64,000 bases of DNA from Sulfitobacter pontiacus (lineage in GTDB: Bacteria; Pseudomonadota; Alphaproteobacteria; Rhodobacterales; Rhodobacteraceae), in the NCBI RefSeq assembly GCF_040790665.1, contig NZ_CP160849.1, forward strand, positions 1,699,501 through 1,763,500, given 5' to 3'. The notes below the pieces were generated by a model that saw nothing but the letters and a program-made list of their open reading frames with translations, made no database searches and was not told the origin of the DNA. Below, in pieces: positions 25,071-32,853 of the stretch; within the stretch, counting starts at the first letter, position 1; the number at the start of each line of letters is the position of its first letter. The position numbers and the translations under genes are program-made.

Positions 25071-25943
25071 ATGCCAACATTCACAGCTTTGACGACCCTA
25101 GAAGGACGCAAGCCCGCCTATGCTTTGGGCGAGGCGATGGAACGGCTGGTGCCGGAACCCACCGGTGTCGGCGTTTTCGAGATGGAAGACGGCTCGGGCC
25201 TGTGGGAAGTCGGCGGCTATTTCGAGGAAAGCCCGGATGAGACGGCGCTGGCGGTGTTGGCGGCCTCTATGGGGGCGAAGGAATTTGTCGTTTCAGAGCT
25301 GCCGGAAACCGATTGGGTCGCCCATGTGCGCCGCGAGTTGTCGCCGGTCGAAGCGGGGCGGTTCTTTGTCTACGGCAGCCATGACGCCGACAAGGTGCCC
25401 GAAGACTGCGAGCCGCTGTTGATCGAGGCGGCGATGGCCTTTGGCACCGGGCACCACGGCACCACATTGGGCTGCTTGCGCGCGTTGGACCGGTTGGCGA
25501 ACGGCGGCATGGTCGGGCAGAACGTGGCAGATATCGGCTGCGGTACAGCGGTGCTGGCGATGGCGGCGGCGCGCATCTGGCCGAACCCCGTGTTGGCCAG
25601 CGACATCGACGAGGTTGCCGTCGACGTGGCCCGCGCCAATGCGGCGGCGAATAATCTGGCCGACCGTTTGATCTGCGTCGAGGCAGCGGGGTTTGACCAT
25701 CCCGAACTGGCATCGCGCGCGCCCTTCGATCTGGTATTCGCCAACATCCTGAAAGGGCCGCTGGTCGCGCTTGCCCCCGATATGGCCGAGGCGCTGGCCC
25801 CCGAGGGCTATGCGATTCTATCTGGCATTTTAAACGAACAGGCGGATGACGTGATCGAGGTTTATGCGCAATCCGGCATCAATCTTGTCAACCGAGAGGT
25901 GATTGGTGACTGGACCACATTGACTGTCCAGAAAATGCCATAA
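25071..25943 (+). CDS. prmA: Ribosomal protein L11 methyltransferase
   Basis: A 290-residue SAM-dependent methyltransferase that trimethylates L11 in the ribosomal large subunit. The catalytic domain carries AFGTGHHGTTLGCL, the SAM loop VADIGCGTAVLAMAAA, ASDIDEVAVDVARANA, and the NILKGPLVALAP segment that replaces NPPY. The N-terminal L11-recognition half is present (EPTGVGVFEMEDGSGLWEV). The length is typical of PrmA. It is transcribed with the MFS gene. Confidence 0.94.
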   Translation: MPTFTALTTLEGRKPAYALGEAMERLVPEPTGVGVFEMEDGSGLWEVGGYFEESPDETALAVLAASMGAKEFVVSELPETDWVAHVRRELSPVEAGRFFVYGSHDADKVPEDCEPLLIEAAMAFGTGHHGTTLGCLRALDRLANGGMVGQNVADIGCGTAVLAMAAARIWPNPVLASDIDEVAVDVARANAAANNLADRLICVEAAGFDHPELASRAPFDLVFANILKGPLVALAPDMAEALAPEGYAILSGILNEQADDVIEVYAQSGINLVNREVIGDWTTLTVQKMP

Positions 25944-26052
25944 TCTTTGTCACTTTTCGCCACGAACAAGGTCGAATTGCAGAGAATTTGACGCATTCTT
26001 GCTTTATTATGATCTTGCGAGAGGTGGGGGCCTTTAGCGACTAGAGGCTGCC

Positions 26053-26400
26053 ATGGTTGATGCTCGTCAACAATTTGGGACACGCGTAAAGAGTTTAGAG
26101 AGTAAGAACGTCAAGCTCGCTCGGGGCTATTACACCACCATCCGCGCCGACGGGCTGGTTGTCGCGCGGCCGGCGCGGCGCGGCCTGCGGGTGCCGACCA
26201 AATTACTGGTTGCGTTGGTGGCCCTGTTCGTCTGCTTCAAAGGGTTCGTTCTGGCGGCGATCGGTCCCACGGCCTATGACAGCAGGCTGGACAGTTTGGC
26301 GCAGGGCACCGTGATCGAACAGGCGGGGGCTTGGGTTTTGCAGGTCGATCCGGTGACGCAAACGCTTGCCCGTAAGCTGGGGCCGGTCTTTCGCGGATAG
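26053..26400 (+). CDS. Conserved hypothetical membrane protein
   Basis: I do not recognise the family. The 115-residue product has a basic N-terminal part (residues 1-52, FGTRVKSLESKNVKLARGYY), a single membrane segment (about residues 53-70, LLVALVALFVCFKGFVLA) and a short C-terminal domain of about 45 residues, likely periplasmic (SRLDSLAQGTVIEQAGAWVL). The ATG lies after AGGCTGCC with a weak ribosome site. It follows prmA and is followed by a hairpin (26412-26430), so it is probably a single gene. Codon use and GC match its neighbours, which supports it as real. Confidence 0.7.
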   Translation: MVDARQQFGTRVKSLESKNVKLARGYYTTIRADGLVVARPARRGLRVPTKLLVALVALFVCFKGFVLAAIGPTAYDSRLDSLAQGTVIEQAGAWVLQVDPVTQTLARKLGPVFRG

Positions 26401-26411
26401 GGACGCTGCGG

Positions 26412-26430
26412 GACGGTGGCTTGCACCGTC
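26412..26430 (+). terminator. Hairpin after the small membrane-protein gene
   Basis: GACGGTG-GCTTG-CACCGTC, a 7-bp stem 11 bases past the stop, followed by ATATTTC. Confidence 0.5.
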
Positions 26431-26455
26431 ATATTTCACTGTCGTAGAATAAATG

Positions 26456-26488
26456 AAGCCACGCAGATCATTCAGATGTGCGTGGCTT
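26456..26488. terminator. Hairpin after the DUF1127 gene
   Basis: AAGCCACGCA and TGCGTGGCTT form a 10-bp perfect stem with a 13-nt loop, 46 bases past the DUF1127 stop (minus strand), followed by CATTTATTC on that strand. In Rhodobacter sphaeroides, sRNAs lie just downstream of a DUF1127 gene, so this could also be part of an RNA; that is inference. Confidence 0.5.
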
Positions 26489-26533
26489 GTGCTTTGGGTT
26501 GGCAGCCCCTTGGGCGCTATGAAACATCGACCC

Positions 26534-26752
26534 TTAGCGGATGAAGTGGTTCATTGCGACGCGTTCGATGTCGCCACGGACCAGACCAATATCGTCGAGT
26601 TCACGGTCGGACAGCGCGGACAGGGCGTTGCGTGTGACACGTGCGTCGTTCCATTTGATGATGCTGCCGACAACGTCGCCAAGATGCGCGAAAAAGCGGT
26701 TAACAGCTGCGGCGGTGCCGTAGGTGGTTGGGGTATTATAGTAAACAGCCAT
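26534..26752 (-). CDS. DUF1127 family small protein
   Basis: A 72-residue protein ending in the DUF1127 motif: NALSALSDRELDDIGLVRGD followed by IERVA. Such short arginine-containing proteins are widespread in alphaproteobacteria; some bind RNA and influence stress responses or phosphate handling, and the function here is not known. The ATG at 26750-26752 follows AAGGATGG. A longer frame upstream passes through a hairpin with T-rich tail in the 5' leader and is less likely the true start. Confidence 0.88.
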   Translation of the reverse strand: MAVYYNTPTTYGTAAAVNRFFAHLGDVVGSIIKWNDARVTRNALSALSDRELDDIGLVRGDIERVAMNHFIR

Positions 26753-26766
26753 GGAGCCATCCTTGA

Positions 26767-26791
26767 ATAAAGAAAAGCCGGATAATCCGGC
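26767..26791 (-). promoter_or_regulatory. Terminator-like hairpin in the DUF1127 leader
   Basis: On the minus strand, GCCGGATTATCCGGC is followed by TTTTCTTTATT, 15 bases ahead of the DUF1127 ATG. The short 6-bp stem with a T-rich tail is a plausible attenuator or the 3' end of a leader RNA. Confidence 0.5.
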
Positions 26792-27025
26792 GGTGCGCTG
26801 TGCAATTAGGCAGAATGAAAACACTTCACAACACCCACCGGCGCATGTGTGTTCTGCGTTTGCTGCATAGCAGCATTTGGCGGTTTAGCGCCTACTCATA
26901 AGGGGTTTGCCGCTATTGGCGCGGGGGTCGTTTTCAGCGTCTTGAGCGTCGCAACCCGCCCCGAAATTCAGCTTCTAAGTTGAATTGTGACTTTTGTGTG
27001 GCGCGGTGCAAAAACCTTGGTGGAT

Positions 27026-27040
27026 GTTCGCGTTTCGTGC
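27026..27040 (+). promoter_or_regulatory. Candidate LexA box upstream of ruvC
   Basis: GTTC-GCGTTTC-GTGC differs at one position from GTTC-N7-GTTC, the alphaproteobacterial SOS box, and lies 41 bases before the ruvC ATG. The ruv genes are often SOS-induced; binding here is inference. Confidence 0.4.
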
Positions 27041-27081
27041 TACTGCCTTGGAAAAAGAAAATTCTTGAGGATAATGGGCAT

Positions 27082-27588
27082 ATGATACGGGTAATCGGCA
27101 TTGATCCGGGCTTGCGCAATATGGGCTGGGGCGTCATCGACGTGGCGGGCAGCCGCATCACGCATGTGGCGAACGGCATTTGTCAGTCCGAGGGGGCCGA
27201 TCTTGCCACGCGTCTTTTGTCGCTCCATGCGCAGTTGACGCGCATCATGGTGACCTATCGACCCGATGCCGCGGCGGTAGAACAGACTTTTGTGAACAAG
27301 GATGGTGCTGGGACGCTCAAGCTGGGGCAGGCGCGGGGGATCGCGATGCTGGTGCCTGCGCAGGCGGGGCTGGCGGTGGGTGAATATGCACCCAATACGG
27401 TCAAGAAAACGGTCGTTGGCGTCGGCCACGCGGATAAGGGGCAGGTGCTTCATATGGTACGCATGCAATTGCCGGGGGCAGAGATTGCCGGCCCCGATGC
27501 CGCGGATGCTTTGGCGATCGCGATCTGTCACGCGCATCACGGGGGGGCCTCGACATTGGCGCAGGCCGTCGCAAGGGCAAGCGCATGA
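27082..27588 (+). CDS. ruvC: Holliday junction resolvase RuvC
   Basis: A 168-residue crossover-junction endodeoxyribonuclease that cuts junctions moved by RuvAB. The RNase H-like start is [20 protein letters not shown] with the first acidic residue, a catalytic Glu in [23 protein letters not shown], and the C-terminal [16 protein letters not shown] with the last Asp residues. The ATG at 27082 follows a TTGAGG; the frame extends upstream without support. It overlaps ruvA by ATGA. Confidence 0.96.
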   Translation: MIRVIGIDPGLRNMGWGVIDVAGSRITHVANGICQSEGADLATRLLSLHAQLTRIMVTYRPDAAAVEQTFVNKDGAGTLKLGQARGIAMLVPAQAGLAVGEYAPNTVKKTVVGVGHADKGQVLHMVRMQLPGAEIAGPDAADALAIAICHAHHGGASTLAQAVARASA

Positions 27589-28253
27589 TTGGCAAGATCA
27601 CAGGACGTATTGATTATCGCGCGCCGGATCATCTGCTGATCGACGTGCGTGGTGTTGGTTATCTGGTCTATTGCTCTGACCGAACGATGGCCGCGCTGCC
27701 CGGCGTGGGCGAGGTGGTGGCGCTTTTCACCGATCTGGTGGTGCGCGAAGACCTGATGCAGCTTTTCGGCTTTCAGACATTGGCGGAAAAGGAATGGCAC
27801 CGGCTGCTGACCTCTGTTCAGGGGGTGGGGGCCAAGGCCTCGCTGGCCATTCTGGGCGCGCTTGGGCCAGATGGTGTCAGCCGCGCCATCGCGCTTGGGG
27901 ACTGGAACGCGGTCAAAGTGGCCAAGGGCGTCGGCCCCAAGATCGCGCAGCGCGTGGTGCTGGACCTCAAGGATAAGGCTCCGGGGGTGATGGCGATGAC
28001 CGGTTCGCTGGCCGAGGCGCATGGCGAGGTCGAGGCAGCAGCAGAGGTGATCGAAACCGCTGCCCCCAAACGCCGCCCCGTGGCCCCGCCGAACCAGTCC
28101 GCGCAGGCAGAGGCGCTGTCGGCGCTTGGCAACCTTGGCTATGGTCCGGGCGATGCGGCAGGGGCCGTGGCGCAAGCCGCCGGAGAGATGCCAGAGGCCG
28201 ACACCCCGCAGCTGATCCGCGCGGCGTTGAAACTGCTTGCCCCCAAAGGATAG
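27585..28253 (+). CDS. ruvA: Holliday junction DNA helicase subunit RuvA
   Basis: A 222-residue RuvA, the tetrameric clamp that binds four-way junctions and loads RuvB. Domain I runs from [11 protein letters not shown] through [15 protein letters not shown]; domain II has helix-hairpin-helix motifs [17 protein letters not shown] and [18 protein letters not shown]; domain III at the C-terminus ([18 protein letters not shown]) contacts RuvB. A long linker (about residues 140-165) lies before domain III. Its ATG overlaps the ruvC stop. Confidence 0.95.
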   Translation: MIGKITGRIDYRAPDHLLIDVRGVGYLVYCSDRTMAALPGVGEVVALFTDLVVREDLMQLFGFQTLAEKEWHRLLTSVQGVGAKASLAILGALGPDGVSRAIALGDWNAVKVAKGVGPKIAQRVVLDLKDKAPGVMAMTGSLAEAHGEVEAAAEVIETAAPKRRPVAPPNQSAQAEALSALGNLGYGPGDAAGAVAQAAGEMPEADTPQLIRAALKLLAPKG

Positions 28254-28302
28254 GATGCGCATAGCCGCGTGGCCGTCCGTATGAACCTTGCTTGGATATT
28301 TG

Positions 28303-29322
28303 ATGATCGACAGTGACCCAACTTTGCGGCCGGACCCGCAGCCCGGTGATATAGACCGCGCCCTGCGCCCGCAGATGCTGGATGAATTCGTCGGTCAGGC
28401 CGAAGCGCGGGCCAACCTCAAGGTGTTCATCCAATCCGCCAAGCAGCGGGGCGAGGCGATGGACCACACGCTGTTCCACGGCCCGCCCGGATTGGGGAAG
28501 ACCACGCTGGCGCAGATCATGGCGCGCGAGCTGGGGGTCGGGTTCCGCATGACCTCTGGCCCTGTGCTGGCAAAGGCGGGCGATCTGGCGGCGATCCTGA
28601 CCAACCTCGAAGCCCGCGATGTGTTGTTCATCGATGAAATCCACCGCCTGAACCCAGCCGTGGAAGAGGTGCTGTATCCCGCGTTGGAAGACTTTGAACT
28701 CGACCTCGTGATCGGCGAAGGGCCCGCCGCGCGCACCGTGCGCATCGAGCTGCAGCCCTTCACGTTGGTGGGCGCGACAACGCGGATGGGGCTGTTGACC
28801 ACGCCGCTGCGCGACCGTTTCGGCATCCCGACGCGCTTGCAATTCTATACCGAGGATGAGTTGTTCATCATCGTCGATCGCAATGCCCGCAAGCTGGGGG
28901 CCCCCGCCGATGAGGGGGGCGCACGCGAGATCGCCAAGCGCGCCCGCGGCACCCCGCGTATCGCGGGCCGTCTGCTGCGGCGCGTTGTGGATTTCGCCGT
29001 GGTTGAAGGCGACGGCCGCGTGACCCGCGCGCTGGCGGATATGGCGCTGACCCGTCTTGGCGTCGACAAGCTGGGACTGGACGGGGCCGACCGCCGCTAT
29101 CTGCGTCTGATCGCCGAGAATTATCAGGGCGGCCCGGTCGGGATCGAAACCATGTCGGCGGCGCTGTCTGAATCCCGTGACGCGCTGGAAGAGGTGATCG
29201 AGCCCTACCTGCTGCAACAAGGGCTGATCCAGCGCACGCCGCGGGGACGGATGCTGGCGCAGAAAGCCTGGACGCATCTGGGGATGGCTCCGCCCAAACC
29301 CCAAAGCGATTTGTTTGGCTGA
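28303..29322 (+). CDS. ruvB: Holliday junction branch-migration ATPase RuvB
   Basis: A 339-residue AAA+ motor. Walker A is [12 protein letters not shown] near residue 60, Walker [12 protein letters not shown], sensor 1 VGATTRMG, arginine finger [11 protein letters not shown], and the C-terminal winged helix [10 protein letters not shown]. The N-terminus resembles other RuvB proteins ([12 protein letters not shown]). I chose the ATG at 28303; a TTG at 28288 is in frame but less likely. RuvB follows ruvA by 49 bases, so the three ruv genes form one unit. Confidence 0.95.
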   Translation: MIDSDPTLRPDPQPGDIDRALRPQMLDEFVGQAEARANLKVFIQSAKQRGEAMDHTLFHGPPGLGKTTLAQIMARELGVGFRMTSGPVLAKAGDLAAILTNLEARDVLFIDEIHRLNPAVEEVLYPALEDFELDLVIGEGPAARTVRIELQPFTLVGATTRMGLLTTPLRDRFGIPTRLQFYTEDELFIIVDRNARKLGAPADEGGAREIAKRARGTPRIAGRLLRRVVDFAVVEGDGRVTRALADMALTRLGVDKLGLDGADRRYLRLIAENYQGGPVGIETMSAALSESRDALEEVIEPYLLQQGLIQRTPRGRMLAQKAWTHLGMAPPKPQSDLFG

Positions 29323-29333
29323 GGGCGGGGAAG

Positions 29334-29363
29334 CCTTCGGCGAGGATTTAAGACCATTTGGAA
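29334..29363 (+). repeat. Intergenic element, copy 2
   Basis: CCTTCGGCGAGGATTT, then AAGACCATTTGGAA, beginning 11 bases after the ruvB stop. It matches copy 1 (23668-23698) at 27 of 30 positions and runs into the start of the next gene. Confidence 0.7.
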
Positions 29364-29369
29364 ATTGAG

Positions 29370-29993
29370 ATGACACCACAAGAGATCGAAGCGCTGTTTA
29401 CCCGAAGCGACGACAGCTATGCCTTTGCCCGTTGGGGCCGTCCGTTGGCACCTGTGGTCTTTGGCGTGGATGATGCGACGCTGACCGTGGTCAAAAGCGC
29501 GATCGAGGCGGTCTGTCAGTTGGCGGGGCACAGCATGTCAGAGACCGACCCCGAGCTTGGCAGCAATCTGATGATGTTCTTTTTCAAGGATTGGGCAGAG
29601 CTGTTGGAGGTGCCCGATCTGGACCGTCTGGTGCCTGATCTTGCCCCGTTGGTGGAAAAGCTGGATGCGGCGGGGGCCAATCAGTATCGTCTGTTCCGCT
29701 TTGACGAGACAGGCGCCATCAAGGCATGTTTCGTCTTTCTGCGCATGGACCAGCAGCTGAGCGCGATGCCCGCGCAAGCCCTGGCACTGGGGCAGATCGT
29801 GCAGTCTTTCTTGCTGTGGTCTGATACTGCGTTCCGCGAGGTGTCGCCACTAGCACTGCACGAGGGGGCGACGATCCTGAAGCCGGAGGTGGCGGCACTG
29901 TTGCGTGCGGCCTATGACCCCGTGATGCCCGTGGCAGCGCAGGACCCGTCTCATGCACTGCGTTTGTTCGCGCGGGTGGGGGCGGCGCAATGA
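29370..29993 (+). CDS. Conserved hypothetical protein between ruvB and ybgC
   Basis: A 207-residue soluble protein that I cannot assign to a family. It begins MTPQEIEALFTRSDDSYAFA and is rich in acidic residues, without signal or membrane segments. A 60-residue middle (ELGSNLMMFFFKDWAELLEV to RFDETGAIKACF) looks like a beta-alpha fold. It lies between ruvB and ybgC and its stop overlaps the ybgC ATG, so it is probably translated with the tol-pal cluster. The ribosome-binding site before the ATG at 29370 is weak. Codon use matches the neighbours. Confidence 0.8.
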   Translation: MTPQEIEALFTRSDDSYAFARWGRPLAPVVFGVDDATLTVVKSAIEAVCQLAGHSMSETDPELGSNLMMFFFKDWAELLEVPDLDRLVPDLAPLVEKLDAAGANQYRLFRFDETGAIKACFVFLRMDQQLSAMPAQALALGQIVQSFLLWSDTAFREVSPLALHEGATILKPEVAALLRAAYDPVMPVAAQDPSHALRLFARVGAAQ

Positions 29994-30376
29994 CCCACCA
30001 TCTGCCGATCCGCGTTTACTATGAAGACACCGATATGGCGGGGATCGTCTATTACGCGAATTACCTGCGCTATATCGAACGGGCGCGCAGTGATTGGGTG
30101 CGCGAGATGGGAATTGACCAGTTGGCCATGAAGGCCGAAGGCGTGGTCTTTGCCGTGCGGCGGGTAGAGGCGGATTACATCCAGCCTGCGGTATTCGATG
30201 ATATGCTTGATGTAGAGACATGGGCCACGTCGATCACGCCGGCCCGCATGGTGATGCAGCAAGAGGTCAAGCGCGGCGATACGATCTTGTTTCGGGCGGT
30301 GGTTACGATTGTTTGTATCGCGGCGTCAGGCAAACCCTGCCGATTGCCAGCGAAACTTCGCTCAATCCCCGTCTAG
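29990..30376 (+). CDS. ybgC: Acyl-CoA thioesterase YbgC (Tol-Pal associated)
   Basis: A 128-residue hotdog-fold thioesterase that hydrolyses acyl-CoA and is found with tol-pal in most Gram-negative bacteria. The catalytic region YEDTDMAGIVYYANYLRYIE is clear, with SITPARMVMQQEVKRGDTIL and a basic end. Its ATG overlaps the preceding gene's stop. It heads the tol-pal group and may link phospholipid metabolism to Tol, as proposed for its homologues. Confidence 0.93.
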   Translation: MTHHLPIRVYYEDTDMAGIVYYANYLRYIERARSDWVREMGIDQLAMKAEGVVFAVRRVEADYIQPAVFDDMLDVETWATSITPARMVMQQEVKRGDTILFRAVVTIVCIAASGKPCRLPAKLRSIPV

Positions 30377-30508
30377 CAGGCGGATTGGCCCCATAATCCT
30401 AGCAATAGATATTGCACTCGGCTAAGCTTGTGCCAAATAGCGCCTTGGAAAACAGGGCCGTTGAGGCAGATGAAGCCCCTTTTGGGCGCAACAAAAAGAG
30501 CAGAACCG

Positions 30509-31204
30509 ATGGAAGCAGAAACGCTGGCGGCGGCAAGCGAGATTGATTTCTCGCTCTTGGGTCTATTTCTCCGCGCAACGATTACCGTAAAACTCGTGAT
30601 GATCATGCTGATCGTCGCGTCCTTCTGGTCGTGGTCGATCATCATTCAAAAGATGATCCAGTACCGCCACGCCAAAGCCGAGGCAGAGCGGTTTGACCAA
30701 GCATTCTGGTCGGGCGAACCGTTGGACGGGTTGTATGACACGATCGGGCCGGATCCGGATGGGGCCGCAGAAAAGATTTTCGCCGCCGGTATGACGGAAT
30801 GGCGCCGGTCGCACCGCGAGGATGGCGGGCTGATCCCCGGTGCCACCGCGCGGATCGACCGCAGCATGGATGTGGCGATTGCCAAAGAGGCAGAGCGTCT
30901 GCAAAAGGGCTTGCCCGTGCTGGCGACCACCGGGTCCACCGCGCCATTTATCGGTCTGTTCGGGACCGTGTTCGGGATCATGAACTCTTTCATCGAGATC
31001 GCGGCCCAGCAAAATACCAGCCTTGTCGTCGTCGCCCCCGGTATTGCCGAGGCGCTTTTGGCCACAGGTATTGGCCTTTTGGCGGCTATTCCCGCGGTTA
31101 TCTTCTATAACAAGCTGAGCGCGGATTCTGATCGTATTTTGGGCGGCTACGAAGCCTTTGCTGATGAATTCGCCACCATCCTTAGCCGTCAGCTGGATAG
31201 CTGA
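30509..31204 (+). CDS. tolQ: Tol-Pal system protein TolQ
   Basis: A 231-residue inner-membrane protein of the ExbB/MotA type that forms the proton channel with TolR. It has three membrane segments (near residues 21-42, 129-150 and 167-191); the last two contain GSTAPFIGLFGTVFGIMNSF and VVAPGIAEALLATGIGLLAA, the family signature. The ATG at 30509 starts the recognisable N-terminus; the open frame extends upstream without a ribosome site. tolR starts three bases after its stop. Confidence 0.94.
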   Translation: MEAETLAAASEIDFSLLGLFLRATITVKLVMIMLIVASFWSWSIIIQKMIQYRHAKAEAERFDQAFWSGEPLDGLYDTIGPDPDGAAEKIFAAGMTEWRRSHREDGGLIPGATARIDRSMDVAIAKEAERLQKGLPVLATTGSTAPFIGLFGTVFGIMNSFIEIAAQQNTSLVVVAPGIAEALLATGIGLLAAIPAVIFYNKLSADSDRILGGYEAFADEFATILSRQLDS

Positions 31205-31207
31205 GCC

Positions 31208-31687
31208 ATGGCAGGTGGGGTGATGAAAAAGCAGGGCGGGGGTGGCCGTGGCCGCCGTCGCGGCCGTGCGCAGCCGATGGCAGAGATCAACATCACGCCG
31301 TTCGTTGACGTGATGCTGGTGCTCTTGATCATCTTTATGGTCGCAGCACCTTTGCTGACCGTTGGCGTGCCGGTCGAGCTGCCTAAAACAGCGGCCACCG
31401 CCCTGCCGTCCGAGCAGGAGGAGCCGTTGACCGTGACCGTTCTGGCGGACGGGTCCGTGCAGATCCAGAAGACAGAGACCGGGCGTGATGATCTGGTTGC
31501 CAAGCTGCGTGCCATTTCGGCGGAGCGTGCGAGCGACCGTGTGTTCCTGCGTGCGGATGGGGCTGTGCCCTATGCCTCTATTATGGAAGTCATGGGGGCG
31601 CTGAACGCAGGTGGCTTTAGCAACATTGGTCTGGTGACTGAAACCGGCGGGCCGAAGTTGGACGGCACAGGCGCGTCAGGCGGGTAA
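31208..31687 (+). CDS. tolR: Tol-Pal system protein TolR
   Basis: A 159-residue ExbD/TolR protein. A basic glycine-rich cytoplasmic N-terminus (residues 1-22) is followed by a membrane segment with the channel Asp in INITPFVDVMLVLLIIFMVA, and a periplasmic domain (PVELPKTAATALPSEQEEPL through IMEVMGALNAGGFSNIGLVT). It couples proton flow to TolA movement. The stop is followed by tolA after two bases. Confidence 0.93.
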   Translation: MAGGVMKKQGGGGRGRRRGRAQPMAEINITPFVDVMLVLLIIFMVAAPLLTVGVPVELPKTAATALPSEQEEPLTVTVLADGSVQIQKTETGRDDLVAKLRAISAERASDRVFLRADGAVPYASIMEVMGALNAGGFSNIGLVTETGGPKLDGTGASGG

Positions 31688-31689
31688 CC

Positions 31690-32853
31690 ATGCACAAGGG
31701 GCATTACATCTCTGGCGCGGGTCACTTGGGGCTCATCGGCTGGCTATTGCTGGGGAATATCTTTACCTCGCACAGCGACCCTGTGGAGATGCAGGAGGTG
31801 TCGGTCATCTCTGCCGCGCAATATGACGAGATGGTCGCCGCAGCGCAATCCGCGCAGGCGGAGGCCGCAGCGCAGCCCGAGCCTGCCCTTGAACCGGAAC
31901 CTGCGCCCGAACCAGAACCGACCCCTGAGCCCGAGCCCGAGCCCGCCCCGGAGCCGGAGCCTGTGCCAGAGCCTGAACCCATCGCACCGCCCCCCTCGGA
32001 GGACGTGAGCGATCAGGCCCCCGAGCTGCCCGAGCCGCCTGCCGATGTCGCCGTTCTGACGCCAGAGGAAGCACCCGTCGCCGTGCCGCGCCCTGTAGAG
32101 CGTGTGGCCCCCGAACCTGTAGAGGCTCCGGATCCCGAGGCGCGCACCGATGATGTGCTGCGCGAGGCCGCGACACCGGATGCGCCGGCAGACAAGGTCG
32201 TGGAAGAGGCACAGGAAGCCACCGCCCCCGAAGAGGCGACGACGCAGATTGTGACCGAAGCAACGGAAGCGCCCAAAGCGTCGCCGACCCAATCCGCACG
32301 TCCTCCGGCCCGCCGCCCCACACCTCCTGCGCCGCAGGTGGCAGAGGCACCCGTGGAGACGCCGAAACCCGAAACGCCGAAACCCGCCACACCGAAGCCG
32401 GAAACACCCAAGCCAGAGGCCCCCAAGCCGACGCCCGAACCGGCAACGGATAAGGACGCCGTGGCAGCTGCGCTCGCCGAAGCCATGGGAGAGACCGACG
32501 CGCCTGCAACGCCGGCGGCACCCTCTGGCCCGCCATTGTCGGCTGGCGAGAAAGAATCGCTGCGCGTGGCGGTATCGTCGTGCTGGAACGTGGGGTCCCT
32601 TTCCTCCGAGGCATTGCGCACTACTGTAGTGGTGAGTGTCGCAATGAACCAAGATGGCACGCCACAGACCAATTCGATCAAGATGACCAGCAGTTCGGGC
32701 GGATCACAGGGGGCTGCCAATCAGGCGTTCGAGGCCGCACGGCGGGCAATTATCCGCTGCGGCGCGCGCGGGTATCAGCTTCCTGTAGAAAAATTCGGTC
32801 AATGGCAGAATATTGAGATGACCTTTAATCCTGAAAGGATGCGCATCAAATGA
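31690..32853 (+). CDS. tolA: Tol-Pal system protein TolA
   Basis: A 387-residue protein with an N-terminal membrane anchor (near residues 6-24, [16 protein letters not shown]), a long low-complexity spacer, and a C-terminal domain with the conserved [20 protein letters not shown] and the [19 protein letters not shown] end. The spacer contains two repetitive parts: Glu-Pro tandems at about residues 60-98 and Thr-Pro-Lys tandems at about residues 222-250, so it spans the periplasm extended. The last base overlaps tolB as ATGA. Typical TolA has an alanine-rich helical spacer; this one is Pro/Glu-rich. Confidence 0.88.
   Translation: MHKGHYISGAGHLGLIGWLLLGNIFTSHSDPVEMQEVSVISAAQYDEMVAAAQSAQAEAAAQPEPALEPEPAPEPEPTPEPEPEPAPEPEPVPEPEPIAPPPSEDVSDQAPELPEPPADVAVLTPEEAPVAVPRPVERVAPEPVEAPDPEARTDDVLREAATPDAPADKVVEEAQEATAPEEATTQIVTEATEAPKASPTQSARPPARRPTPPAPQVAEAPVETPKPETPKPATPKPETPKPEAPKPTPEPATDKDAVAAALAEAMGETDAPATPAAPSGPPLSAGEKESLRVAVSSCWNVGSLSSEALRTTVVVSVAMNQDGTPQTNSIKMTSSSGGSQGAANQAFEAARRAIIRCGARGYQLPVEKFGQWQNIEMTFNPERMRIK

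Larger units (their letters stand above)
26753..27081. other. Intergenic region between DUF1127 and ruvC
   Basis: 329 bases with no convincing gene. It holds the hairpin of the DUF1127 leader, a 22-base palindrome at 26965-26986 (AATTCAG and TTGAATT arms), and an imperfect SOS-type box at 27026-27040. The promoters of the divergent DUF1127 and ruvC genes must be here, but I cannot assign boxes. Confidence 0.5.

Noticed and set aside
27967..29379. 470-codon minus-strand frame over ruvA/ruvB
   Set aside because: Mirror of ruvB; no signature and no ribosome site.
31860..32450. Short tandem repeats in tolA considered as a CRISPR or satellite array
   Set aside because: They are in-frame Pro/Glu/Lys codon repeats within the TolA spacer, without separate spacers.
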